DNA of 22,806 nucleotides. It comes from CAZPQM01 sp964588995 (GTDB lineage Bacteria; Pseudomonadota; Alphaproteobacteria; Rickettsiales; UBA8987). Position 1 is the stretch's first letter; each line of letters begins with the position of its first letter. Positions 7,817 through 16,030 of this stretch are shown in pieces. The stretch lies in contig CAZPQM010000020.1 in the NCBI GenBank assembly GCA_964588995.1, forward strand, positions 1-22,806. The letters are read 5' to 3'. Under the pieces are notes generated by a model. It was not told where the DNA came from. It did no database searches and saw only the letters and a list, made by a program, of their open reading frames with translations. The translations under genes were made by a program, and so were the position numbers.

Positions 7817-8766
7817 TGCGTAAATATTTTCCCATCCGTATTGGCGGTAGTGTCATCATCCCGCGCATGGTCAGCATTGCCGCTTTATGGATGCTGCTTT
7901 TTGCTCTGATTGCGTGTCAGCCTATGTTTGAAAGCCCGCCGGAGCGGACAGATGAGCGTGAATTATCGCAGGAGGAGCAATATAAGCTGCGTGAAGCCAA
8001 ACGCACACGGGATCGCCTGCTGGATCGCGCGGAAGATGGTAATCTTGATGCGCAAGTGCGGCTGGGGCGTACCTATTGCTGTGGGTCACCGGATGTGAAT
8101 CTGGCGAAGGCGACCTTCTGGCTCTGTCAGGCCGCGCGGGAGCAATCTCCCGAAGCGCTTTATAGTCTCGCTGAAATCTATGCCGGACATAAGGAAGTCG
8201 AGAACTACCCGCTGGCGCTTGCCTATGCTGAGCTTGCACGTGTTTACGAGCATCCCAACGGGCTGAACGCGAAAGTGCGGCTGATGAAACAGCTAAGCCA
8301 GAGCGGTATCAGCGAAGGTATGGCGCTTGCGGAAAGCTTCCCGGATATTCCATGCCGGATTGCGGATATTCCCCCGGTCAGTAAGAAGTCCTCCTCTCGT
8401 TCCCCCAGCCCGGTTTCCATGCCGGCGACTATGCCGGAGGACGGTTTTACAAGCAGCTACCGAAGCGGCGCAACCATCATTGCACCCCAGACGGAAAGCA
8501 CTATCAATATAACACCGCTTGAGCCGCTTGAAGCACCGGATACCCAGAATCAGGCCGCGGAAGAGGATGCGCATTACCGTACCTACCCGGTGCAGGCCGA
8601 GTCGCGCAAATTACCTTTCCCGGGAAATATCATCCCTGAAGCGGGCGGCGCGATGGCGAGCAGCGTAACACCGCAACTGAGTGACGAGGCTGAGGCAGCA
8701 AATAACAGCCCTGCACACAAAAGCGCATTGCCTCCTCCCCCGCCGCCGCCGATTGATATGGAATAA
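7816..8766 (+). CDS. Sel1-like repeat lipoprotein, paralogue 2, with Pro-rich tail
   Basis: This is a 316-residue predicted lipoprotein. The N-terminal hydrophobic segment ends in lipobox LIAC (Cys34); a start at Met18 would give a shorter, typical signal. GGAG at 7802-7805 lies 10 nt before the ATG and the start overlaps the previous stop, so translation is probably coupled. The family block spans about residues 70-185: GNLDAQVRLGRTYCCG, FWLCQAA, ALAYAELARVY and SFPDIPCR. The last 130 or so residues are Ser/Pro/Glu-rich, low in predicted structure, and end in a run of six prolines and IDME. This tail is unique in the cluster and could be a periplasmic spacer or a wall- or partner-binding region. 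Its exact function is unknown. Confidence 0.85.
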   Translation: MRKYFPIRIGGSVIIPRMVSIAALWMLLFALIACQPMFESPPERTDERELSQEEQYKLREAKRTRDRLLDRAEDGNLDAQVRLGRTYCCGSPDVNLAKATFWLCQAAREQSPEALYSLAEIYAGHKEVENYPLALAYAELARVYEHPNGLNAKVRLMKQLSQSGISEGMALAESFPDIPCRIADIPPVSKKSSSRSPSPVSMPATMPEDGFTSSYRSGATIIAPQTESTINITPLEPLEAPDTQNQAAEEDAHYRTYPVQAESRKLPFPGNIIPEAGGAMASSVTPQLSDEAEAANNSPAHKSALPPPPPPPIDME

Positions 8767-8873
8767 TCCGCCACAGCGCGGCAGTAACCTTCCACAAACG
8801 AGCGGGTAAGCTCTCCTTACGCCTGACAGGCGATGTAGAATATGCTATGGCTAGGATATAAAAGAGGTAGTGT
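8767..8873 (+). promoter_or_regulatory. Candidate internal promoter and operator in the lipoprotein cluster
   Basis: The 107-nt gap holds CTGACA (8823-8828, five of six matches to a -35 box). A 17-nt spacer separates it from an extended -10-like TGCTATGGC (8843-8851). A perfect dyad CGCCTG-A-CAGGCG (8820-8832) overlaps the -35. AAAGAGG (8861-8867) then serves as the ribosome site of the next gene. A regulated internal promoter is a reasonable but unproven reading. Confidence 0.35.
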
Positions 8874-9356
8874 ATGATGCGTTTTCTGGCTTTCCTTCTG
8901 TGCGGTATTCTACTCACCGGCTGTATCGACTATATGTTCAAGGCCGCGGATTACGGGCAATCAATAGGCAAAAAAGAAGCATGGAAAACCCTCGCAATGC
9001 AGGGGGATGCCGAGGCGCAATATAAAGTCGCGGAGGAATATTGCTGCGGTGACCGTCCGCGCTACGACAATGTTCAGGCGCTGTTCTGGTATTGCAAGGC
9101 GGCGCGTCAGAACCAACGCGATGCGCTTCTGACGGTCGGTGAGCTGTATGAACATGCGCATGATTACAAAGGCTCTATCGTCCCACGGAATAATACGATG
9201 GCGCTCGCTTATTACAGCCTTGCAGTGAAGTATGGTAATGATGATGCGGTCATACCCTACAAAGAGCTCGAGCCCGAGCTGAGCGAAGCAGAACGCAAGG
9301 ATGTTGCAGAGTTACTGGAGGCATGGCCGAACATACCGTGCGAGGTGTATCGCTGA
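8874..9356 (+). CDS. Sel1-like repeat lipoprotein, paralogue 3
   Basis: This is a 160-residue predicted lipoprotein. The signal peptide MMRFLAFLLCGILLTGC gives Cys17 as the lipidation site, with Ile at +2. AAAGAGG lies 6 nt upstream, supporting the ATG at 8874 or the adjacent one at 8877. It is the most compact form of the family: MQGDAEAQYKVAEEYCCG, LFWYCKAARQN, ALLTVGELYEHA, ALAYYSLAVKYG and a C-terminal AWPNIPCEVYR. Apart from the signal region it has four cysteines (CC, WYC, IPC), enough for two disulfides in the periplasm. Its stop overlaps the ATG of the following membrane protein (TGATG), indicating translational coupling. Confidence 0.87.
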   Translation: MMRFLAFLLCGILLTGCIDYMFKAADYGQSIGKKEAWKTLAMQGDAEAQYKVAEEYCCGDRPRYDNVQALFWYCKAARQNQRDALLTVGELYEHAHDYKGSIVPRNNTMALAYYSLAVKYGNDDAVIPYKELEPELSEAERKDVAELLEAWPNIPCEVYR

Positions 9357-9784
9357 TGGCGGAGAAGCGGATCACGGTGCGTTTACGCCGCCGCCGTTTC
9401 TGGTGGGTCTACCTGCTATTGATCCCGCTGTTATATATAATGGTGGAGCCGAGTAATGCTGAACGTTATGAGACCTATATCGGCCTGCTGATTGCTTCCG
9501 TGGTTCTTAGCGAGCTGTTTCTCTACCCCTATGTGGAAAAGATGATACGGCTGGAGATCACACCGCAAGGGCTGACTCACCGCAATGCATTGCTCCAGGA
9601 GTTTGAAATCCCGATGAACGAAATCGTTGGTCCGGATCCGATGCCGCTTGGCCTGTTTACGAAATATAGCTGCCATGGTAAGGCGATGCCGGAACATAAT
9701 GTCCTATATTACTCCTTCATGGAGAACGCAGAAGAAGCTACCGACTATCTAAGCAAGCATGCCGGCAAACGTCCTAAAGCATAG
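9356..9784 (+). CDS. Small two-helix membrane protein, possible PH-like domain
   Basis: This is a 142-residue predicted inner-membrane protein. The chosen ATG overlaps the previous stop (TGATG) and has GAGGTG (9342-9347) at good spacing. An upstream ATG at 9323 would overlap the previous gene by 34 nt and has its GGAGG only 1 nt away. An Arg-rich N-terminus (RLRRRRFWW) precedes a first membrane segment (about YLLLIPLLYIMV). A second follows (about YIGLLIASVVLSELFLY). The soluble part begins IRLEITPQGLTHRNALLQEF and resembles small bacterial PH-like membrane proteins, but that is a weak resemblance. It is embedded between two Sel1-like lipoprotein genes, so a role in the same envelope process is inferred from context only. 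Confidence 0.75.
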   Translation: MAEKRITVRLRRRRFWWVYLLLIPLLYIMVEPSNAERYETYIGLLIASVVLSELFLYPYVEKMIRLEITPQGLTHRNALLQEFEIPMNEIVGPDPMPLGLFTKYSCHGKAMPEHNVLYYSFMENAEEATDYLSKHAGKRPKA

Positions 9785-10322
9785 CGGCGCTCTTTGTATG
9801 TTAATGCCGGTGCTGTTTGGCTGCAAATTTCCCGTCACTAACGTACCGGCCGCACTGATCGGCGTCTACGAAACCACGCAGAAGCGCGAAAACTGGAAAC
9901 GCTTTGCCAGGCAGGGGGATGTTTATGCGCAGTACGAGCTTGCACGCTCCTATTGCTGTAAACCACATGAAGGGCCAACCGATGGGGAAAAGGCTTATCT
10001 ATGGATGTGCTACGCAGCGAAAAACGGGCATGCCAAAGCCCAGACGGACATGGGGCAGCTTTACGAAGGCGAGATACAGTACTCGGAGCTGGATATAACG
10101 ATCGATAACGAGCGTGCCTATATCTGGTATTACTTCGCCGATAAGCGGTTAAACGCCACCGCGCGGGAGAAACTAAAACAGCTTCGAATGGTATTCAGCC
10201 CGCAAGAACAGCAGGCGCTGGAAAGCCGTTATGCTACCGCTCGGGAAATCCCGTGTGAACGGAGCGTTGAAACGCGACTACAACAAACTATCGACCCGAC
10301 CGATAGCGACCATAAGCATTGA
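9759..10322 (+). CDS. Sel1-like repeat lipoprotein, paralogue 4
   Basis: This is a 187-residue predicted lipoprotein. The start at 9759 overlaps the preceding gene by 26 nt. A later ATG at 9798 would leave only eight residues before the lipobox Cys, too short for a signal, so 9759 is preferred although no Shine-Dalgarno is evident. The signal ends in LFGC (Cys22). The family block is clear: ARQGDVYAQYELARSYCC, YLWMCYAAKNGHAKAQ, QLYEGEIQ, AYIWYYFADKR and AREIPCERS. The C-terminus is polar and ends DPTDSDHKH. Its final 45 nt overlap the 3' end of the oppositely transcribed NAD-GDH gene. Confidence 0.83.
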   Translation: MPANVLKHSGALCMLMPVLFGCKFPVTNVPAALIGVYETTQKRENWKRFARQGDVYAQYELARSYCCKPHEGPTDGEKAYLWMCYAAKNGHAKAQTDMGQLYEGEIQYSELDITIDNERAYIWYYFADKRLNATAREKLKQLRMVFSPQEQQALESRYATAREIPCERSVETRLQQTIDPTDSDHKH

Positions 10323-13300
10323 GGCGGTAATCTCTTCCTGCCGCATCATGTCCGCGAAGAAGCTATCATAGCTTGAAAGCCCTTTTCCGTTAGCCTCCAG
10401 CCAGCTGTCAATCGCGATATCACACACATTACCTTCACACTTACCTTGTGTCACTTTAGCGGTAAGGCGCATCTGCTGGTCATACAGCGTTTCGATCATG
10501 CTCTGGATTGCGAGGTTATCCCAATGCGAATCCGTAATCAGCTTGCGGGCCTGCAATCGCAGATAGCCCAGATGCAGCCGTGAGCCGAGAATATAATAGC
10601 TGCGCCCTACTTCGCGAATCGGCAAGTGGCTGTCTTTCGCAACAAAAATAATATCGCAGGCCGACGCCAGCGCTTCAAACAGTGCGATCCGGGTTGCCAG
10701 CTTCGCAGGTACGTCGTGCGCAATGTAATCCTCCTCTTTCGCCTTAACCGAATCCCGCACTGCGTCGGACATGATGTTATCAAAAATACCGTAAAGTTTT
10801 TCGACATTCTCCTTATAGCCGTCAATCAATTCAGACACGTTGAGTGGATCGGGGTAATGGCGGAGGAACCACGAGACACAGCGATTCACCAGTTCGCGGA
10901 TTTCCAGATGGAGTTCCACCTGAACTTCCACCGGCACCGTCGAGCCGAGCGATTCAATCTCTGCCCAGAGCTCGCGTAAGTTAAACGCATCACGCACCAC
11001 GGTATAAGCGCGTGCGACATCACAGCCTTTTTTACCGAGATCTTCTTTCATACGCATGAAAAAACTGTTGCCCATGCGGTTGACAATGCTGTTGGAAATA
11101 GCCGTCGCCACCAGTTCGCGTTTGAGCGGGTGGGCTTCAATATCCTGTAAATAAGGTTTTTGCATCGCGTCCGGGAAATAGCTGATCACATCGCGGATAT
11201 AATAATCGTCATCCGGCATGGCGCTATCCATAAGCTCATTGAAGATATCAATTTTAGAGTAAGAAAGGATGACCGCTAGCTCGGGGCGGGTCAGGCCTTT
11301 GTCCATCAGTGCTCGATTTTGCAGCTGTTCATCATCCGGTAGAAACTCGACTTTGCGGTTCAGCAGGCCTTTTTCTTCAAGTTCGCGCATCAGGCGCTTT
11401 TCCGTTTCCAGAAGGGACGCGCCCTCCTGCTCGCTGATGGTCAAGGCGAGTGTTTGCATCTGATTATCCTTGAGCACCAGACTTGCAACATTCTCTGTCA
11501 TCGCTTCGAGCAGCTCATTCCGTTTTTTGAGTGTTAGCGCCTCGCGTTCCATCGCGTGATAAAAGGCGATCTTGATGTTGACTTCGTGATCGGAGCAATC
11601 CACCCCGGCGGAGTTATCAATCGCATCGGTATTGATCCGCCCTCCGTGCAGCGCATAGGCAATCCGCGCATTCTGCGTAAGACCCAGATTGCCACCCTCG
11701 CCGATTACCTTGCAGCGCAGCTCATCGGCATTCACACGCGTCGAATCATTTGCCTTATCACCCACTTCGGCATGACTTTCATCGGCGGATTTCACATAGG
11801 TACCGATGCCGCCGTTCCAGATCAAATCCACCGGGCTGCGCATAATGGCGCGAATCAGCTCATCGGGGGAGAGTTTACTCTCTTTAATGTCGAGCGCATC
11901 GCGGATTTCCTTACTCAGCTCGATCACCTTTTCACTGCGGGAATAAACGCCCCCGCCTTTGGAAATCAGGTCGGTATTATAATCCTCCCAGCCGGAACGC
12001 TGCTTAGCGAACAGGCGCTTGCGCTCTTTGTAGCTGGTAGCGGCTTCCGGGTTCGGATCGAGGAAAATATGCATATGGTTAAACGCCGCGATCAGTCGGA
12101 TATGTTTGGACAACAACATGCCGTTGCCAAATACGTCCCCACTCATATCGCCAATACCTGCGACGGTGAAATCCTCCTTCTGTACATCCAAGCCCATTTC
12201 GGCGAAATGACGCTGCACCGAGACCCATGCTCCACGTGCGGTAATCCCCATTTTTTTGTGATCGTAGCCGGCGCTACCACCGCTCGCAAAGGCATCGCCC
12301 AGCCAATGGTTATATTCTGCAGAGATTTCGTTTGCGATATCGGAGAAGGTCGCCGTGCCTTTATCAGCCGCTACGACCAGATACGGATCTTCGCCGTCGT
12401 GAATCACCACATCCTTCGGATGAGTGACCTTGCCACTGACGAGATTATCGGTAATATCCAGAAGGCCGCGCAGAAAGTTTTTATAGCATTCAATCCCCTG
12501 AGCGATAACCGCATCACGCGAACCGATCACCGGTTGCTTCACCACAAAACCGCCTTTTGAACCGACCGGGACGATCACTGCATTCTTGACCATCTGCGCT
12601 TTCACGAGGCCTAAAATTTCAGTACGGAAATCTTCCCGCCGATCTGACCAGCGTAAACCACCACGCGCCACTTTGCCGCCGCGCAGATGAATGCCTTCGA
12701 CCTCAACGGAATAAACGAAAATCTCACGGTAAGGCCGCGGCAGAGGCAGGTTCGGCACCTGCGTTGCATCCAGCTTCAGCGAGATATAGTCTTTATAACC
12801 GCCTCCCTTTTTGGTTTGGAAGGCATTGGTGCGGAGTGTATGCTGGATCGTATCACGGAACTGACGAATGACCCGGTCGTCCACCACATCGCTGACGTCA
12901 CTGAGCAGCACGGTGATGGTATCATTCGCCTTTTCAATCTGCTGCTGCCGCTTTTCCGTTTCCGGATTAAAGCGGGCATGGAACAGCTCCATCAGCTGCG
13001 TCGCAATCAGCGGATGCCGCGCCACCACGCTCGCCATGAAGTCCGAGCTATAGGGGAAGGCAGTCTGAGCCGTATATTTAAGGTAAGCGCGGAGAATTTC
13101 GACATTGCGCCAGGTCATTTTCGCGCGCAGGATCAGCTTATTGAGCGCATCATTTTCCAGCTCGCCGTGCCAGACCTTATACATCGCCTCTTCAAATTCC
13201 GCCTTGATATCCTCAATCGGTGAGCGCGCGCCTTTCGCAAGCGGAATTTTCATGCCTCTACTGACTTTAAGACGGAAATGCATGATCCAGTTGGAATCGT

Positions 13301-15119
13301 CCTGATGTTCTGGCTTGACCTGATAGGTGTGCTGGTCGATCGCATCAAAGCCCATATTCTCTAACACCGGCATCACTTCAGAGAGCATCACCAATTGCCG
13401 CGGCTGGAAAATTTTCACCTGATAGGTAAATTCATCATCCTCCTCCAGCTTGTAAAGCTCAATGGTCAGCCGGTCCTCGGCGTATGCCTCTTCCATCTTC
13501 ACGATATCGTGATACGTGCCGCCAAAATGGTAGCTTTGTTTATAGGAGTCGGTAAAGGCGTTCACATAATAGCGGTAGAATTTTTCGCCCTTACGCTCGC
13601 CCATCTCGGTAATAAGCCGGTTTCGCAAACCGTTGAACCAGTTGTTGGTTACGTCCACAAGCTTCCGTTCGAGCGTTTTTAAATCCGGGCTTTTGACCTT
13701 GCCCTCTTCCACGCGAATCAGCAGATGCAATCGCGCTAAGGGGCTTTCCGTGAGCTGGCTGTAAAAGTCGGACATCTGCCCGCCGTAAGCCTCTTCCAGA
13801 ATATGCTGCACTTTTTCGCGCATATTCGTGTTGAAGCGGTCGCGCGGAATATAAACAATACAGCTGACAAAACGCTCATAGCGGTCGCGGCGGACAAACA
13901 ATTTGGTCGCCGGGCGCTCAGCTAGCTCGACAATCCCCATCGACTTTTCGAGCAGTTCATCGGTGCTGATCTGCAATAACTCATCGCGCGGGTAGCTCTG
14001 CAGAATCGCCATCAACGCCTTACTGTTATGGCTTTGCGGGGCAAAGTCCGAACGACGGATCACTGCATCGATTTTCTTACGTATAATCGGGATACGGGTG
14101 GCGCTCTGGTGATAAACCGAAGACGTAAACAGCCCGATAAAGCGGTGTTCACCGATCAGTTTGCCCTTGGTATCAAAGCGCTTGATGCTAATATAATCCA
14201 TCTGCACGGAGCGATGCACCACCGATCGGCGGTTGGACTTGGTAATCTCAATTAGCGGGATCGTTTTACCGGTCTTGAGCGCTTCTTCTGGCACAGCCTG
14301 CAACCCAACCGGTTTATCCTCATCTTCCTTCGCTTTGAAGATGCCGTACTCATGCTCCTTATCCACGACGAGCTTGGGATGCTTACCTTCATGGACAAAC
14401 TCATATTGCCGGTAACCGAGGAAAATATAATTGTTTTCCACCGCCCAGCGGATGAAGTCAAATGCCTCGTTAACTTCCTCATTGCTGTGCATGGCATGGG
14501 CGCGCTCAAGCTCTTCCAGAACATCACTGGCGCGGTCGAGCATGGTCTGCCAGTCCTCCACCGCTTTTTTGACATAGGTGAGGACTTTTTCGAGCCCGGC
14601 CTGTAGCGCTTTGCGGTCTTTTTTGCTGCCGATATGACTGATCTGAATATGCATGCAACTTTCAGCCGGTTTGTCCAGCTCATCTGCATCGTAAATATGG
14701 CTGATCAGCCCATTCTTATCGCGCTCCAGCCGGACGACCGGGTGAATCACCTCGTAAATCGTGTATCCCTGCCGTAGAATCTCCGCCGTGATGGAATCGA
14801 GAATGAACGGTCTGTCCGGCATGTTCAGGTCGATAACAGTGCGCTCGCTCTCCCAACCGTCTTCCTGAATGGCGGGGTTATAGATTTTTATCCTCCAATC
14901 CTCTTGAGGCTTGCGGCTATTAGCAAACGCAAAATGCTGCATTGCAGCAATGAAAAGTACGCGCGCATCTACTTTCTTCAAAAAGTCCAGCGGGGTTTGC
15001 AGGTAAAGCTGGCGGATATAGTTTTCCTGCAGCGGGCTTGCCTTACGTTTGGAAAGCTTCTGCCCTTCGCTTAAAATCGTCTCAATCAGTTTGGGCGTTT
15101 TGCGCGTATATCGGTTCAT
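10278..15119 (-). CDS. gdhB: Large NAD-specific glutamate dehydrogenase (GDH180 type)
   Basis: This enzyme oxidatively deaminates glutamate to 2-oxoglutarate with NAD+, feeding the TCA cycle. At 1613 residues it has the full size of the L-GDH180 family found in alphaproteobacteria, pseudomonads and others. The N-terminal half (about 1-700) is the family's regulatory ACT-like region. The catalytic part includes GGLRWSDRREDFRTE near residue 820 and VGSKGGFVVK near 850, with the nucleotide-binding region after it. NGGIGTY and CKVIGEGGNLGLTQ are further family landmarks. A long helical C-terminal domain closes the protein. GGAG (minus strand, 15130-15133) sits 10 nt before the ATG. TTGCAA (15172-15177) and GATAAA (15151-15156) form a weak promoter candidate. 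The symbol is used loosely, as naming differs between genera. Confidence 0.96.
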   Translation of the reverse strand: MNRYTRKTPKLIETILSEGQKLSKRKASPLQENYIRQLYLQTPLDFLKKVDARVLFIAAMQHFAFANSRKPQEDWRIKIYNPAIQEDGWESERTVIDLNMPDRPFILDSITAEILRQGYTIYEVIHPVVRLERDKNGLISHIYDADELDKPAESCMHIQISHIGSKKDRKALQAGLEKVLTYVKKAVEDWQTMLDRASDVLEELERAHAMHSNEEVNEAFDFIRWAVENNYIFLGYRQYEFVHEGKHPKLVVDKEHEYGIFKAKEDEDKPVGLQAVPEEALKTGKTIPLIEITKSNRRSVVHRSVQMDYISIKRFDTKGKLIGEHRFIGLFTSSVYHQSATRIPIIRKKIDAVIRRSDFAPQSHNSKALMAILQSYPRDELLQISTDELLEKSMGIVELAERPATKLFVRRDRYERFVSCIVYIPRDRFNTNMREKVQHILEEAYGGQMSDFYSQLTESPLARLHLLIRVEEGKVKSPDLKTLERKLVDVTNNWFNGLRNRLITEMGERKGEKFYRYYVNAFTDSYKQSYHFGGTYHDIVKMEEAYAEDRLTIELYKLEEDDEFTYQVKIFQPRQLVMLSEVMPVLENMGFDAIDQHTYQVKPEHQDDSNWIMHFRLKVSRGMKIPLAKGARSPIEDIKAEFEEAMYKVWHGELENDALNKLILRAKMTWRNVEILRAYLKYTAQTAFPYSSDFMASVVARHPLIATQLMELFHARFNPETEKRQQQIEKANDTITVLLSDVSDVVDDRVIRQFRDTIQHTLRTNAFQTKKGGGYKDYISLKLDATQVPNLPLPRPYREIFVYSVEVEGIHLRGGKVARGGLRWSDRREDFRTEILGLVKAQMVKNAVIVPVGSKGGFVVKQPVIGSRDAVIAQGIECYKNFLRGLLDITDNLVSGKVTHPKDVVIHDGEDPYLVVAADKGTATFSDIANEISAEYNHWLGDAFASGGSAGYDHKKMGITARGAWVSVQRHFAEMGLDVQKEDFTVAGIGDMSGDVFGNGMLLSKHIRLIAAFNHMHIFLDPNPEAATSYKERKRLFAKQRSGWEDYNTDLISKGGGVYSRSEKVIELSKEIRDALDIKESKLSPDELIRAIMRSPVDLIWNGGIGTYVKSADESHAEVGDKANDSTRVNADELRCKVIGEGGNLGLTQNARIAYALHGGRINTDAIDNSAGVDCSDHEVNIKIAFYHAMEREALTLKKRNELLEAMTENVASLVLKDNQMQTLALTISEQEGASLLETEKRLMRELEEKGLLNRKVEFLPDDEQLQNRALMDKGLTRPELAVILSYSKIDIFNELMDSAMPDDDYYIRDVISYFPDAMQKPYLQDIEAHPLKRELVATAISNSIVNRMGNSFFMRMKEDLGKKGCDVARAYTVVRDAFNLRELWAEIESLGSTVPVEVQVELHLEIRELVNRCVSWFLRHYPDPLNVSELIDGYKENVEKLYGIFDNIMSDAVRDSVKAKEEDYIAHDVPAKLATRIALFEALASACDIIFVAKDSHLPIREVGRSYYILGSRLHLGYLRLQARKLITDSHWDNLAIQSMIETLYDQQMRLTAKVTQGKCEGNVCDIAIDSWLEANGKGLSSYDSFFADMMRQEEITASMLMVAIGRVDSLL

Positions 15120-15232
15120 AAATCAGTTACTCCGGAACAATCGCATTGGTTTTATCGCCTGCTTGCTGTAATTGCAATCAGAGAGTCGTGCTTTAAGGTG
15201 GACATGGGCCGGAGAATCACCATAGTAATGCA

Positions 15233-16000
15233 ATGCGATATGCCACCCTCATACCTGATTTATGCCAGCTGGCGAAGGAAGCCGGTGCGCTCATAATGGA
15301 ATATTATGACGGCAGGATCGCCGTGATCGCGAAGGACGATAACAGCCCGGTGACGGAAGCGGATCGCGAGGCGGATAAGCTGATTGTTGCCCGTCTGAAA
15401 GCGCTCGCACCGGAGATCACCTGCGTGTCCGAAGAAGGGGAGAAGACCCCTCCGCCGCATGCGGAGGATTATTTCTGGCTGGTTGATCCGCTCGATGGCA
15501 CCAAGAGTTTTATCAAAAGGACCGGAGAATTCACGGTCAATATCGGGCTGATTCATGCGCGTAAGCCCGTGCTCGGCGTGGTCTACGCTCCGGCGCGGGA
15601 AACGCTCTATTTTACCGGGGAGGACGGCAAGGCCTACCGCCTCCGGCAGGGTATCAACCGCCGCATTAACGTGCGTACCCCACCGCCGGACGGGCTGTCG
15701 GTGATTGCCAGTGCCTCTCATCTGAATGAAACGACGCAGCAATACATCAACGCGCTGAACGTGAAGGACTATGTTAACGCCTCCAGCTCGCTCAAATTCT
15801 GCCTGCTCGCGGAAGGCAAGGCGGATATCTACCCGCGCTTCGGCCCGACGATGGAATGGGATACGGCTGCGGCTCACGCCGTTTTAAACGCGGCAGGCGG
15901 CTCCGTCCTCACCGAGGAAGATGCTCCATTTCTTTACCATAAAACCGAGCAGGAGCTCCCCTGGCTGAACGGCTTTTTCATCGCGCGCGGCAGTCAATAA
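15233..16000 (+). CDS. cysQ: 3'(2'),5'-bisphosphate nucleotidase, CysQ type
   Basis: This member of the inositol monophosphatase superfamily hydrolyses 3'-phosphoadenosine 5'-phosphate to AMP, clearing the by-product of PAPS-dependent reactions. Metal-binding motifs are visible: SPVTEADREAD, CVSEEGE and WLVDPLDGTKSFIKRTGEF. That last motif is diagnostic of CysQ, as opposed to SuhB-type phosphatases. C-terminal GPTMEWDTAAAHAVLNAAGG provides the last metal-binding Asp. The length, 255 residues, is normal. GGAG at 15211-15214 is rather far from the ATG at 15233; a nearby ATG at 15228 is out of frame. The gene is divergent from GDH across 113 nt and convergent with the response regulator 30 nt downstream. 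No sulphate-assimilation genes are in the window. Confidence 0.93.
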   Translation: MRYATLIPDLCQLAKEAGALIMEYYDGRIAVIAKDDNSPVTEADREADKLIVARLKALAPEITCVSEEGEKTPPPHAEDYFWLVDPLDGTKSFIKRTGEFTVNIGLIHARKPVLGVVYAPARETLYFTGEDGKAYRLRQGINRRINVRTPPPDGLSVIASASHLNETTQQYINALNVKDYVNASSSLKFCLLAEGKADIYPRFGPTMEWDTAAAHAVLNAAGGSVLTEEDAPFLYHKTEQELPWLNGFFIARGSQ

Positions 16001-16030
16001 CGGCTATAGGCATATAGAGATTAAATTGTC

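Noticed and set aside
9323..9355. Longer start for the two-helix membrane protein
   Set aside because: The GGAGG is only 1 nt from that ATG and it would overlap the previous gene by 34 nt. The ATG at 9356 has GAGGTG at good spacing and a TGATG junction.
11556..12560. 334-codon plus-strand ORF antisense to the GDH gene
   Set aside because: It lies wholly inside the intact, highly conserved GDH coding region and its translation shows no domain. Long antisense ORFs are expected from codon bias.
12752..12768. Sigma-54-like site (CGGCACCTGCGTTGC) on the plus strand
   Set aside because: The GG-N10-GC spacing fits, but it is inside the GDH coding region, antisense, with no sensible gene downstream. 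Chance is the simpler explanation.
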